This document shows positions 50,892-60,376 of a stretch of 64,000 nucleotides of DNA, piece by piece; positions within the stretch are counted from its first letter, which is position 1; every line of letters begins with the position of its first letter. Under the pieces are notes generated by a model that made no database searches, was not told the origin of the DNA, and was given only the letters and a program-made list of their open reading frames with translations. The position numbers and the translations under genes are program-made. The DNA comes from Yoonia sp. BS5-3 (GTDB lineage Bacteria > Pseudomonadota > Alphaproteobacteria > Rhodobacterales > Rhodobacteraceae). The stretch covers positions 3,684,001-3,748,000 of the forward strand of contig NZ_CP150951.2 of the NCBI RefSeq assembly GCF_038069655.2, in the 5' to 3' direction.

Positions 50892-51491
50892 ATGACTTAC
50901 GATCTACTTCTTGGCCTGATCACCTTCGCTTTTGTCAGCTCGATCACACCGGGGCCCAACAATCTGATGCTTATGGCCTCGGGAGCGAATTTCGGATTTC
51001 GCCGGACACTGCCGCATATGGTCGGGATATCACTGGGCCATGCCTTTATGGTTGCTCTGGTGGGCTTGGGGCTGGGACAGATATTCACCGCTTTCCCGAT
51101 GGCGCAATTTATCATGCAGTGGCTGTCTACCCTCTATCTGCTTTATCTGGCCTGGAAAATCGCGACCGCCGCCCCGCCCAGCGAAGGGAACGCGCGCGGC
51201 AGGCCCTTTACCTTCCTGCAGGCCGCCGCCTTTCAATGGGTGAACCCCAAGGCGTGGTATATGGCGATTTATGCGGTCACCAATTATACGCCCGAAGGCA
51301 CTGGGCTTTGGCCCATATTCATTGTGGCCGGTGTCTTTGCTGCGACCAACCAGCCCTCTGTGGCCGTCTGGGCAGGGATCGGAACGCAGATCAAACGGCT
51401 CCTGACACGGCCCAAGCTTTTACGCTGGTTCAACGGCACAATGGCAGTACTGCTGGTCCTCACCCTGATCCCCGTCTGGTTCAGCACGTAA
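50892..51491 (+). CDS. LysE-family amino acid exporter
   Basis: A 199-residue membrane exporter of the LysE/RhtB group with about six helices. SSITPGPNNLMLMASG near the N-terminus is the family signature, with FLQAAAFQWVNPKAWYMAIYA later. Presumably controlled by the divergent Lrp-like protein. The exported amino acid is not known. Confidence 0.94.
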   Translation: MTYDLLLGLITFAFVSSITPGPNNLMLMASGANFGFRRTLPHMVGISLGHAFMVALVGLGLGQIFTAFPMAQFIMQWLSTLYLLYLAWKIATAAPPSEGNARGRPFTFLQAAAFQWVNPKAWYMAIYAVTNYTPEGTGLWPIFIVAGVFAATNQPSVAVWAGIGTQIKRLLTRPKLLRWFNGTMAVLLVLTLIPVWFST

Positions 51492-51509
51492 GGTGGATCT
51501 TGATCCACC

Positions 51510-54227
51510 CTAGAACGGCACATCATCCGCCTGATCGGCACTCACAACAAAGCGCGCCACCACATGTTTGGCACCCGCCTTGTCAAACTCGATCTCCAGC
51601 TTATCGCCCTCGATCCCCATCACTTCGCCATAGCCAAATTTCTGGTGAAACACCCGGTCCCCTTCGGTGAAAGCGGACACCGCATCCAGATCGATAGTCA
51701 TATTCCGCGCCTCAGCCGGTTGCGAGACACCCCGCTGACCGCTGCGGGCCTGCAGCCGCTTCCAACCGGGCGAATTATACACATCGGCCTTATGCGCCTT
51801 GTCATGCAGGTCCGACCCGACCGCACTTGCCGGGGCCGCAGCCGCCCCATATCCGCCGCCATACAGGCCGGGGGGCGTCAGCACCTCGACATGATCAGGC
51901 GGTAATTCGTCGATGAACCGCGAAGGCATGGCCGATTGCCATTGCCCATAAACGCGCCGGTTGGCCGCAAAGGAAATCGTGCAAATCTCTTCGGCGCGGG
52001 TGATGCCGACATAGGCCAGCCGGCGCTCTTCTTCGAGCCCTTGCAGCCCGCTTTCATCCATCGATCGCTGCGAGGGAAACAGCCCGTCTTCCCATCCCGG
52101 CAGGAACACAGCGGGAAACTCAAGCCCCTTGGCCGCGTGCAAGGTCATAATGCTGACCTTCTCGCCCGCCTCTTCGGTTTCATTGTCCATGATCAGGCTG
52201 ACATGTTCGAGAAACCCTTGCAGGTTGTCGAAGTTTTCAAGCGCTTTGACCAGTTCCTTGAGGTTTTCCAACCGGCCCGGCGCCTCGGGCGTTTTGTCGT
52301 TTTGCCAGAAGGTGGTGTAGCCGCTTTCGTCCAGGATCATCTCAGCCAGTTCGACATGGGTATCGGCCTCGGCCCGCACTTGGGCCGTCCAGCGGTCAAC
52401 CGAATCCACCAGAATTGTCAGCTCTTTCAGCCCCTTGCCGCCAAGCAATTTGCCCTGACAGCACAGGCGCGCGCCTTCAAGCAGGCTGACACCATTGCTG
52501 CGCGCCGTGCGCTGAATGGTCTGCTGGGCCTTATCCCCAAGGCCACGTTTGGGGGTGTTCACAATCCGCTCAAACGCCAGATCATCCGTGGGGCTGACGG
52601 CCAGCCGGAAATAGGCCATCGCATCGCGGATCTCCATCCTTTCATAAAAGCGCGGGCCGCCGATCACCCGGTACGGCAGGCCGATGGACAGAAACCTGTC
52701 TTCAAAGGCGCGCATCTGATGGGAGGCGCGGACGAGAATGGCAATCTCATCCAAGCCAAATTTATTGACTCGATAGTCCTTTACTGCCCCAAGCATGTTC
52801 TCGGACGATGGGTCGTTTTTCTTCAACAACGCACGAACAAGGTTAAGGGTCTTTAAATTTCGATAAACCTCACCGGTTTCAAACGCCTGCTTAATGTAAT
52901 CATGTTCACTAATTGGCCCCAATCCAGCTTTGGCACGCCGGTCTAACTCTTGCCCAAAATTTTTCAGACGAGGGTTGAACCGGTTCTTTGCTTCCTCGGA
53001 GCGACCCGCCCAATGATCTTCGATTTTCTCGCCAACCCATCTTGCCTCTGCATCACCGTCCCATTCCCCCATTAAACGGACACGGTATCCTTGGTCCTTC
53101 TGAGAGGTCTTGAGCGTCTTCCCCAGCCGATTTTTATTATTTGCGATAAGCCCCGAAGCGGCCGCCAGAATATGCGGCGTTGAGCGATAATTTTCTTCAA
53201 GCCGCACCACATGCGCGCCCGGAAAATCCTTTTCAAACCGCAGGATATTGCCCACCTCGGCCCCGCGCCAACCATAGATCGACTGGTCATCATCGCCCAC
53301 GCAGCAGATATTTTTATGCCCCTGCGCCAGTAGCCGCAGCCACAGATATTGGGAGACATTAGTATCCTGATACTCGTCCACAAGGATATAGCGGAACCAG
53401 CGCTGATATTGCTCAAGCACATCGGGGTGCTTTTGAAATATCGTCACTACATGTAGCAGAATATCCCCGAAATCGACGGCATTCAGCTCAAGCAACCGGC
53501 GCTGATAGGCGGCGTAAAGGTCGACGCCCTTGCCATCAAAGGCGCTGCTTTCGGCAACGGGCACATTGTCTGGCGTCCACGCCTTGTTTTTCCAACCATC
53601 GATAATCCCCGACAGCATCCGCGCGGGCCAGCGTTTTTCGTCAATATTGGACGCTGCCAAAAGCTGCTTGAGCAGACGGATCTGATCATCGGTGTCGAGG
53701 ATCGTGAAATTGGACTTTAGATGAAGCCCGTTGTTGGCAGCACTCGCCCCCTTAGGCAGGCTTTGATTTGGGGGACGAGGTACCGGACCCTTGTCATAAG
53801 GGTCTTCGATGATTTGATCTAGAGCCGATACGTTTTCGCCAATCAACTCCGCATGCCGCCGCAGCAGCTTGACACAAACTGCGTGGAATGTGCCGAGCCA
53901 TGGCATCCCCTCCACCGCCTCACCCATCAGCCCGCCAATGCGCTGTTTCATCTCGCGCGCGGCTTTGTTGGTAAAGGTAACGGCCAAAATCTCATGCGGA
54001 CGGGCGGTGCCCGTGGCCAGAAGATGCGCGATGCGCGTGGTCAGCGCCTTTGTCTTGCCGGTGCCCGCGCCAGCCAGCATCAAAACAGGACCCTGTAGCG
54101 TCTCAACCGCTTCGCGTTGGGCCGGGTTCAGCCCATCCAGATAGGGCATGTGATGCTGCGCCATCGCGCGCTGACTTAGGGGCACAGCGGCGGCCTCAAA
54201 GGCCTCATCTTCGGTGAATCCACTCAT
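51510..54227 (-). CDS. uvrD: UvrD/PcrA-type DNA helicase with insertions
   Basis: A 905-residue superfamily 1A helicase. Walker A AGAGTGKT (about 52-59), FTNKAAREM, DEYQDTN, GDDDQSIYGWRGA, LEENYRS, LMTLHAAKGLEF-type motif (IMTLHAAKGLEF) and VGITRAEE are all present, and a C-terminal Tudor-like region (GDRVFHQKFGYGEVMGI) interacts with RNA polymerase in relatives. It is about 110 residues longer than usual: one insertion (about 52752-52990) before DEIAILVRAS and a shorter one (about 53720-53825), both lower in GC. The core motifs are intact, so it should be active. Confidence 0.95.
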   Translation of the reverse strand: MSGFTEDEAFEAAAVPLSQRAMAQHHMPYLDGLNPAQREAVETLQGPVLMLAGAGTGKTKALTTRIAHLLATGTARPHEILAVTFTNKAAREMKQRIGGLMGEAVEGMPWLGTFHAVCVKLLRRHAELIGENVSALDQIIEDPYDKGPVPRPPNQSLPKGASAANNGLHLKSNFTILDTDDQIRLLKQLLAASNIDEKRWPARMLSGIIDGWKNKAWTPDNVPVAESSAFDGKGVDLYAAYQRRLLELNAVDFGDILLHVVTIFQKHPDVLEQYQRWFRYILVDEYQDTNVSQYLWLRLLAQGHKNICCVGDDDQSIYGWRGAEVGNILRFEKDFPGAHVVRLEENYRSTPHILAAASGLIANNKNRLGKTLKTSQKDQGYRVRLMGEWDGDAEARWVGEKIEDHWAGRSEEAKNRFNPRLKNFGQELDRRAKAGLGPISEHDYIKQAFETGEVYRNLKTLNLVRALLKKNDPSSENMLGAVKDYRVNKFGLDEIAILVRASHQMRAFEDRFLSIGLPYRVIGGPRFYERMEIRDAMAYFRLAVSPTDDLAFERIVNTPKRGLGDKAQQTIQRTARSNGVSLLEGARLCCQGKLLGGKGLKELTILVDSVDRWTAQVRAEADTHVELAEMILDESGYTTFWQNDKTPEAPGRLENLKELVKALENFDNLQGFLEHVSLIMDNETEEAGEKVSIMTLHAAKGLEFPAVFLPGWEDGLFPSQRSMDESGLQGLEEERRLAYVGITRAEEICTISFAANRRVYGQWQSAMPSRFIDELPPDHVEVLTPPGLYGGGYGAAAAPASAVGSDLHDKAHKADVYNSPGWKRLQARSGQRGVSQPAEARNMTIDLDAVSAFTEGDRVFHQKFGYGEVMGIEGDKLEIEFDKAGAKHVVARFVVSADQADDVPF

Positions 54228-54339
54228 ATTCCCTGCAATACCTGCATTCCGGTCCCATGAAAAGCCTTGTTCCGTTTTTGTTCACAAGCGGCAAAAGAGG
54301 TTATTGTCTTCACCGCCTCCCCCGGCATAGCGTGCGCCC

Positions 54340-55476
54340 ATGGACCTGCATGCCCGCTACCCCGCCCTGTCTGATCTGAAAACCCGCGCCCGCCGCCGGA
54401 TACCTCATTTCGTGTGGGAATATCTGGACAGCGCCACCGGGGTTGAGGCCACGCAGACCCGCAACCGCGCGGCGCTGGATCAGGTGCTTTTGTCCCCTTC
54501 CATCCTGCATGGCGAGTTTGAGCCTGACCTGCGCACCACCCTGCTGGGCCGCGCCTATCCCTTACCGATTGGCATTGCGCCGGTGGGCATGTCCGGCTTG
54601 ATCTGGCCCGGGGCCGAACAAATACTGGCCCGCTTGGCCGCGCAGGAGGGCATACCCTACACGCTGTCGACCGTCGCGACCCAAACTCCGGAAGATATTG
54701 GCGCGCATGTCGGCACCCAAGGCTGGTTTCAGCTCTATCCGCCGCGTGATCCGAAAATTCGCGACGACATTCTCAAACGCGCCAAACAATCGGGGTTCCA
54801 TACGCTTGTTCTGACCGTCGATGTGCCCGTCGCATCCCGGCGCGAGCGGCAGACGCGCAGCGGGCTGACCAACCCGCCCAGACTGACGCCGCGCTTGGCC
54901 TTGCAAGCCGCGCGCTGCCCCACCTGGCTGAACGGGATCCGCAAAACGGGCATGCCCCGGATGAAGCTGATGGACAGCTACTCCAATGACCGCAGCGCCC
55001 TGCCCTCAAACCAGCATGTTGGCTATTTGCTGCGCACCTCGCCTGATTGGGATTATTTCAAAGCGCTGCGCGATGTCTGGGAGGGGCCGCTGGTGGTCAA
55101 AGGCGTCACCCGGGCCGAGGATGCCGCCCGCCTTGCCGATGAGGGCGCCGATGCCATTTGGGTCAGCAACCATGCCGGGCGTCAGTTCGACGGCGCCCCA
55201 GCAACGATTGAGGTCCTGCCCGCTATCCGCGCCGCCACCCGCCTGCCAATCATCTTTGACAGCGGCATTGAAGGCGGCCTGGACGTGATCCGCGCCTTGG
55301 CGCTTGGCGCGGATTTTGTCATGCTGGGGCGGGCATTTCACTATGGGCTCGGGGCCTTTGATTCTGCGGGGGCAGCCCATGTTATCGATATTCTGCGGCA
55401 AGACATGACCGCCAATATGGGGCAGTTGGGTGCTCAGTCGCTGCGTGAGTTAACGCCTGCCTTGCTAAAAACCTAA
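54340..55476 (+). CDS. lldD: FMN-dependent alpha-hydroxy acid dehydrogenase (L-lactate type)
   Basis: A 378-residue FMN enzyme of the lactate/glycolate oxidase family. FMN and catalytic residues appear in IGIAPVGMSGL, the SNHAGRQFDGAPATIEVLP active-site His region and IIFDSGIEGGLDVIRALALGADFVMLGR. The lldD name reflects the usual assignment in this group; mandelate or glycolate cannot be excluded. Upstream of pyruvate carboxylase, so it could feed lactate to pyruvate. Confidence 0.88.
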   Translation: MDLHARYPALSDLKTRARRRIPHFVWEYLDSATGVEATQTRNRAALDQVLLSPSILHGEFEPDLRTTLLGRAYPLPIGIAPVGMSGLIWPGAEQILARLAAQEGIPYTLSTVATQTPEDIGAHVGTQGWFQLYPPRDPKIRDDILKRAKQSGFHTLVLTVDVPVASRRERQTRSGLTNPPRLTPRLALQAARCPTWLNGIRKTGMPRMKLMDSYSNDRSALPSNQHVGYLLRTSPDWDYFKALRDVWEGPLVVKGVTRAEDAARLADEGADAIWVSNHAGRQFDGAPATIEVLPAIRAATRLPIIFDSGIEGGLDVIRALALGADFVMLGRAFHYGLGAFDSAGAAHVIDILRQDMTANMGQLGAQSLRELTPALLKT

Positions 55477-55502
55477 ATACGAAACGCGCTCCCCAACCTA
55501 GC

Positions 55503-55541
55503 AAAACATGAGACTTTAGGTAACGAAAACCTCATGGTTTT
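55503..55541 (+). terminator. Possible terminator of lldD
   Basis: AAAACATGAG pairs with CTCATGGTTTT, one base bulged, around an 18-nt loop and ending in TTTT. Loose structure, 26 bp past the stop. Confidence 0.45.
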
Positions 55542-55711
55542 CAAAGTCTTCGCGAGACGACTTCTGCCGCGGACACCATCATCAATTCGAACTTCACCCT
55601 TAGAACATCCCGGCAACTCTCGTCCGTTCATGATTGCGCTAACGTGGTAAAGCTTATGGACGCCCCTGCCGATCCGCTTTATGGAATGCCGCAGCTGCGA
55701 AGGGGAGAGTA

Positions 55712-58700
55712 ATGGCTGAGTTTCAAAAGATCCTGATTGCCAACCGGGGCGAGATTGCCATCCGTATCATGCGGGCCGCCAATGAAATGGGCAAAAAGAC
55801 CGTTGCTGTCTTTGCCGAAGAAGACAAATTGGGTCTGCACCGCTTCAAAGCTGATGAGGCCTATCGGATCGGCGAAGGCATGGGCCCGGTCGCCGCCTAT
55901 CTCAGCATCGAAGAGATCATTCGCGTCGCCAAAATGTCGGGCGCTGATGCGATCCACCCGGGCTATGGTCTTTTGTCCGAAAACCCCGAATTCGTCGATG
56001 CCTGCGCCGCCAATGGCATCACCTTCATCGGCCCTAAGGCCCAGACCATGCGCGAACTAGGCGACAAGGCCAGCGCCCGTCAAGTGGCCATCGCTGCAGG
56101 TGTCCCGGTCATTCCCGCCACGGATGTGTTGGGCGAAGATATGGCCCTGATCAAGAAACAAGCGGCGGAGGTGGGGTATCCACTGATGCTGAAAGCCTCG
56201 TGGGGTGGTGGTGGTCGCGGGATGCGGCCCATCATGTCTGAGGACGAGCTGGAAGAGAAAGTGCTGGAAGGCCGCCGCGAAGCAGAGGCGGCTTTTGGCA
56301 ATGGCGAAGGTTATCTTGAAAAGATGATCATCCGCGCCCGTCACGTTGAAGTGCAGATCCTCGGCGATACCCATGGTGCGATGTATCATCTGTGGGAGCG
56401 TGATTGTTCGGTCCAGCGCCGCAACCAGAAAGTGGTTGAGCGCGCCCCTGCCCCGTACCTGTCCGGCACCCAGCGCGAGCAGCTGTGTAATCTGGGTAAG
56501 AAAATTTGCCAGCATGTGAATTATGAATGTGCTGGCACCGTTGAATTCCTGATGGATATGGACAGCGGCGAGTTCTACTTCATCGAGGTGAACCCCCGCG
56601 TGCAGGTGGAACACACTGTCACCGAAGAAGTCACCGGCATTGATATTGTCCGCGCCCAAATCCTGATCGCCGAAGGCAAATCCCTGGTCGAGGCGACAGG
56701 CTGCGCCAGCCAATATGATGTCAAACTCGACGGCCACGCCCTGCAATGCCGGGTCACGACCGAGGACCCGCAGAACAACTTTATCCCCGATTATGGCCGT
56801 ATCCAGACGTATCGCTCGGCCACCGGTCCGGGTATTCGCCTTGATGGCGGCACCGCCTATTCCGGCGCGGTCATCACCCGCTATTACGACAGCCTGCTGA
56901 CCAAGGTCACGGCAAAGGCCCCGACCCCGGAAATGGCCATTGCCCGCATGGACCGCGCCCTGCGCGAATTCCGTATCCGGGGCGTGTCCACCAACATCGC
57001 CTTTGTGGAAAACCTGCTGAAGCATGAAACCTTCCTCAGCAACGAATACCACACCAAGTTCATTGACGAGACGCCCGGGCTGTTTGATTTCCAAAAGCGG
57101 CGCGACCGGGCGACCAAGATCCTGACTTATATCGCCGATATCACGGTCAACGGGCATCCCGAAACCGCAGGGCGCGTGCGCCCCGGCGCTGATGTCAAAC
57201 CGCCGAAACCACCGGTAAAGCCAACCACGGACGTCACCCCCGGCACCCGCAATATCCTGGATGAATTCGGCCCCGAAGCCGTGGCCGATTGGATGCGGGA
57301 TCAAAAGCAGCTGCTGATCACCGATACGACAATGCGGGACGGGCACCAATCGTTGCTCGCCACCCGCATGCGCTCAATCGATATGATCAAAGCGGCCCCC
57401 GCCTATGCGACCAAGATGAACCAGCTGTTCAGTGTCGAATGCTGGGGTGGCGCGACCTTTGATGTGGCCTACCGGTTCTTGCAGGAATGCCCATGGCAGC
57501 GTCTGCGCGATATTCGGGCCGTGATGCCGAACATCATGACACAGATGCTGCTGCGCGCATCAAACGGGGTGGGCTATACGAACTACCCGGACAATGTGGT
57601 GCAAAGCTTTGTCGCCCAAGCGGCCAAATCCGGCGTTGATGTCTTCCGCGTGTTTGACAGCCTCAACTGGGTGGAAAACATGCGCATCGCGATGGATGCC
57701 GTCATCGAATCCGGCAAGGTCTGCGAGGGCACGATTTGCTACACCGGCGATATGATGGACCCGGATCGGTCCAAATATGACCTGAAATACTATGTCGGCA
57801 TGGCCAAAGAGCTGGAGGCCGCAGGCGCCCATGTTCTGGGCCTGAAAGATATGGCAGGTCTGATGAAACCGGCGGCGGCCACAGCGCTGATCAAGGCCTT
57901 GAAAGAAGAGACAAAGCTGCCGATCCATTTCCACACGCATGACACCTCTGGCGCGGCCATCGCGACAATCCTTGCAGCCACCGATGCGGGCGTGGATTGT
58001 GTGGATGCGGCCATGGACGCCCTGTCTGGGAACACCTCACAGCCGACCCTTGGGTCGATCGTGGAATCGCTGCGCGGCAACGCGCGGGACACCGGGCTCG
58101 ACATTGGCGCGATCCGTGAGATCAGCAATTACTTCGAACAGGTGCGCGCCCATTACGCGGCGTTTGAGTCCGGGCTGCAGGCCCCCGCCTCTGAGGTTTA
58201 CCTGCATGAGATGCCCGGCGGGCAGTTCACCAACCTCAAGGCGCAGGCACGTAGCCTCGGGCTAGAAGAGCGCTGGCACGAGGTCGCCCAGACCTATGCG
58301 GATGTGAACCAGATGTTCGGCGATATCGTGAAGGTGACCCCATCGTCCAAAGTGGTCGGCGATATGGCCCTGATGATGGTCAGCCAGAACCTGAGCCGCG
58401 CCGATGTGGAAGACCCCGCAACGGATGTCGTCTTCCCCGACAGTGTCATCGAGATGATGAAAGGCAGCCTGGGGCAGCCCCCCGGCGGCTGGCCAAAGAA
58501 GATCCAGAAAAAGATCCTCAAAGGCGACAAGCCTTTCACCGAACGGCCCGGCAAATCGCTGAAGCCCGTCGATCTTGAGGCCGCCCGCGCCGACCTTTCG
58601 GCGCAGCTAGGCGGGCTGGACGTGGATGACGAAGATCTGAACGGCTACCTGATGTATCCCAAGGTCTTCCTCGATTATATGGGCCGCCATAAAACCTATG

Positions 58701-59155
58701 GCCCCGTCCGCACCCTGCCGACACAGACTTTCTTCTACGGGATGCAGCCAGGCGACGAAATCGTGGCCGAGATCGACCCGGGTAAGACCCTGGAAATCCG
58801 TCTGCAAGCCGTGGGCGAGATGAATGAGGACGGCGAGGTCAAAGTCTTCTTCGAGCTCAACGGACAACCCCGGACGATCCGTGTAATGAACCGTCTGGCC
58901 GCAGCCGAGAAAATCTCGCGCCCCAAGGCCGAAGACGGCAACCCAAACCATATCGGTGCACCGATGCCCGGTGTTGTGGCCACTATCGCGGCCCAGGCTG
59001 GCACGCCGGTCAAAGAAGGTGACCTGCTGCTGACCATCGAAGCGATGAAGATGGAAACCGGCATCCACGCCGAACGTGACGCCGTGGTCAAAGCCGTGCA
59101 TGTGCAGGCGGGCGGGCAGATCGATGCCAAGGACCTGCTGGTCGAGCTGGAATGA
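55712..59155 (+). CDS. pyc: Pyruvate carboxylase
   Basis: A 1147-residue biotin enzyme making oxaloacetate from pyruvate. Domains: biotin carboxylase (1-450; KILIANRGEIAIRIMRA, KASWGGGGRGMR, EVNPRVQVEHTVTEEVTGIDIV), carboxyltransferase (about 540-810; DTTMRDGHQSLLATRMR), and biotin carboxyl carrier domain with EAMKMET at the C-terminus, whose lysine is biotinylated. AGGGGAGAG precedes the ATG. Two small genes follow in a coupled row. Confidence 0.98.
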   Translation: MAEFQKILIANRGEIAIRIMRAANEMGKKTVAVFAEEDKLGLHRFKADEAYRIGEGMGPVAAYLSIEEIIRVAKMSGADAIHPGYGLLSENPEFVDACAANGITFIGPKAQTMRELGDKASARQVAIAAGVPVIPATDVLGEDMALIKKQAAEVGYPLMLKASWGGGGRGMRPIMSEDELEEKVLEGRREAEAAFGNGEGYLEKMIIRARHVEVQILGDTHGAMYHLWERDCSVQRRNQKVVERAPAPYLSGTQREQLCNLGKKICQHVNYECAGTVEFLMDMDSGEFYFIEVNPRVQVEHTVTEEVTGIDIVRAQILIAEGKSLVEATGCASQYDVKLDGHALQCRVTTEDPQNNFIPDYGRIQTYRSATGPGIRLDGGTAYSGAVITRYYDSLLTKVTAKAPTPEMAIARMDRALREFRIRGVSTNIAFVENLLKHETFLSNEYHTKFIDETPGLFDFQKRRDRATKILTYIADITVNGHPETAGRVRPGADVKPPKPPVKPTTDVTPGTRNILDEFGPEAVADWMRDQKQLLITDTTMRDGHQSLLATRMRSIDMIKAAPAYATKMNQLFSVECWGGATFDVAYRFLQECPWQRLRDIRAVMPNIMTQMLLRASNGVGYTNYPDNVVQSFVAQAAKSGVDVFRVFDSLNWVENMRIAMDAVIESGKVCEGTICYTGDMMDPDRSKYDLKYYVGMAKELEAAGAHVLGLKDMAGLMKPAAATALIKALKEETKLPIHFHTHDTSGAAIATILAATDAGVDCVDAAMDALSGNTSQPTLGSIVESLRGNARDTGLDIGAIREISNYFEQVRAHYAAFESGLQAPASEVYLHEMPGGQFTNLKAQARSLGLEERWHEVAQTYADVNQMFGDIVKVTPSSKVVGDMALMMVSQNLSRADVEDPATDVVFPDSVIEMMKGSLGQPPGGWPKKIQKKILKGDKPFTERPGKSLKPVDLEAARADLSAQLGGLDVDDEDLNGYLMYPKVFLDYMGRHKTYGPVRTLPTQTFFYGMQPGDEIVAEIDPGKTLEIRLQAVGEMNEDGEVKVFFELNGQPRTIRVMNRLAAAEKISRPKAEDGNPNHIGAPMPGVVATIAAQAGTPVKEGDLLLTIEAMKMETGIHAERDAVVKAVHVQAGGQIDAKDLLVELE

Positions 59156-59655
59156 TGCGGGTTCTGGTCATGCTCAGCCTTGCGATGGCCACACCGGCCA
59201 TTGCGCAAAGCGGCGATCCTACCGTTGGATTTACGCTTGATGATCGGGTGATGAACGCCGCGATTGCTGAGGCTCAGCATTCGCTGCCCCTGTTCTTATG
59301 TGAAACCGTCGATGACGAAGGCTATGGGCCCGAGGGCGGGTTCGTGAAGGTGCGCGTGCCAGTTAACCCCAGCCGGAATGAGCATGAAATCATTTGGGTC
59401 GGCCCCTTTGCGGCTTGGGACAGCCAGAACTTCGCTGGGTTTCTTGCCAATCAACCCAATGCGATTGATGGGATGAACCGTGGTGACCAGCTTGATTTCA
59501 CCTATGACATGATCGTCGATTGGAGCTGGAACGACCCCAAAGGCAATATCTACGGGCATTACACCACCCGCGTGATCTATGAAATGCAAGGCCAGACGGA
59601 TGTGTTGGCTGATTTCGCAACGCCCCCTTTTGACGCAACCTGGTCATGTGAATGA
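59152..59655 (+). CDS. DUF2314-domain exported protein
   Basis: A 167-residue protein with signal peptide (MMRVLVMLSLAMATPAIA) and a DUF2314 domain (FVKVRVPVNPSRNEHEIIWVGPF, RGDQLDFTYDMIVDWSW). The start overlaps the pyc stop by ATGA, and its own stop overlaps the next gene by ATGA, so three genes are translated in a row. Function unknown. Confidence 0.85.
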   Translation: MMRVLVMLSLAMATPAIAQSGDPTVGFTLDDRVMNAAIAEAQHSLPLFLCETVDDEGYGPEGGFVKVRVPVNPSRNEHEIIWVGPFAAWDSQNFAGFLANQPNAIDGMNRGDQLDFTYDMIVDWSWNDPKGNIYGHYTTRVIYEMQGQTDVLADFATPPFDATWSCE

Positions 59656-60035
59656 AGCTGGCGCTGATTGCGATTGTCGTTCCTGATTACGACGAGGCAA
59701 TCGGCTTTTTTGTTGATGTGATGGGCTTTGATCTGCTCGAAGACAGTGATCAAGGCAATGGCAAGCGCTGGGTGCGCGTCGCGCCCCCAAACGGCAGCTG
59801 CGCATTTCTTCTGGCCCGGGCAGTGAATGACCGCCAGCAGCAGGCGATCGGCAATCAAGGCGGCGGCCGTGTTTGGCTGTTTTTAGAGACCGACGATTTT
59901 GACCGGGACTATCAGGCACTGCGTTCCAAGGGGGTTCATTTCGAAGAAACACCCCGGTCCGAGCCCTACGGCACCGTTGCGGTGTTTCAGGACCCGTTTG
60001 GAAACCGGTGGGATTTGATCGCGTTCGCCAACTAA
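59652..60035 (+). CDS. VOC-superfamily (glyoxalase/dioxygenase-like) protein
   Basis: A 127-residue single VOC module pair (MKLALIAIVVPDYDEAIGFFVDVMGFDLLED, then VAVFQDPFGNRWDLIAFAN). Glu-containing strands are compatible with a metal site, but activity is not assignable. Third in the coupled pyc row. Confidence 0.88.
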   Translation: MKLALIAIVVPDYDEAIGFFVDVMGFDLLEDSDQGNGKRWVRVAPPNGSCAFLLARAVNDRQQQAIGNQGGGRVWLFLETDDFDRDYQALRSKGVHFEETPRSEPYGTVAVFQDPFGNRWDLIAFAN

Positions 60036-60135
60036 GCGGACAATTGTCGCCGCGGAGCAGAAAATTCCAAAGAACTGACATTTTGGCCTTGCAGTATCCC
60101 CCATCTGTTTATAAATCACGCCTCACGATAAGGAT

Positions 60136-60210
<75 letters not shown>

Positions 60211-60242
60211 AATCATAGCTGTAAACCCAACAGCTTAGCATG

Positions 60243-60269
60243 AGACCGCTTCGGCGGTCTTTTTGCTTT
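60243..60269 (+). terminator. Terminator after tRNA-Gly
   Basis: AGACCGC and GCGGTCT form a 7-bp stem with a TTCG tetraloop, followed by a T-rich tail. Confidence 0.92.
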
Positions 60270-60324
60270 TTGATGCTGAAAAAGCAGCGCAGGAAGCACG
60301 GTTTCGCAAAAATTTAGGCCAAAT

Positions 60325-60376
60325 TGGCGACCCCGGCAGGATTCGAACCTGCAACCTGCCCCTTAGGAGGGGGCTA
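60325..60376 (-). other. 3' fragment of tRNA-Arg(CCU): attachment site of the island
   Basis: On the minus strand the sequence reads as the last part of a tRNA: anticodon arm GCCCCCTCCTAAGGGGC (CCU), variable loop, T arm GCAGGTTCGAATCCTGC, acceptor CGGGGTC, G, CCA. The 5' part, D arm and acceptor start, is absent. It is the remnant produced when an element integrates into the 3' end of tRNA-Arg; the integrase stop codon overlaps it at 60374-60376. The intact tRNA should lie beyond the right edge of the island, outside this window. Confidence 0.9.

Noticed and set aside
51936..52856. 306-codon plus-strand frame over the helicase
   Set aside because: Shadow of UvrD; composition follows the helicase reading frame.
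56057..57349. Long minus-strand frame (430 codons) inside pyruvate carboxylase
   Set aside because: Antisense shadow caused by high GC third positions; the plus-strand enzyme is unambiguous.
60325..60376. Complete tRNA-Arg gene
   Set aside because: The D arm and 5' acceptor strand are missing, so it cannot be a working tRNA.
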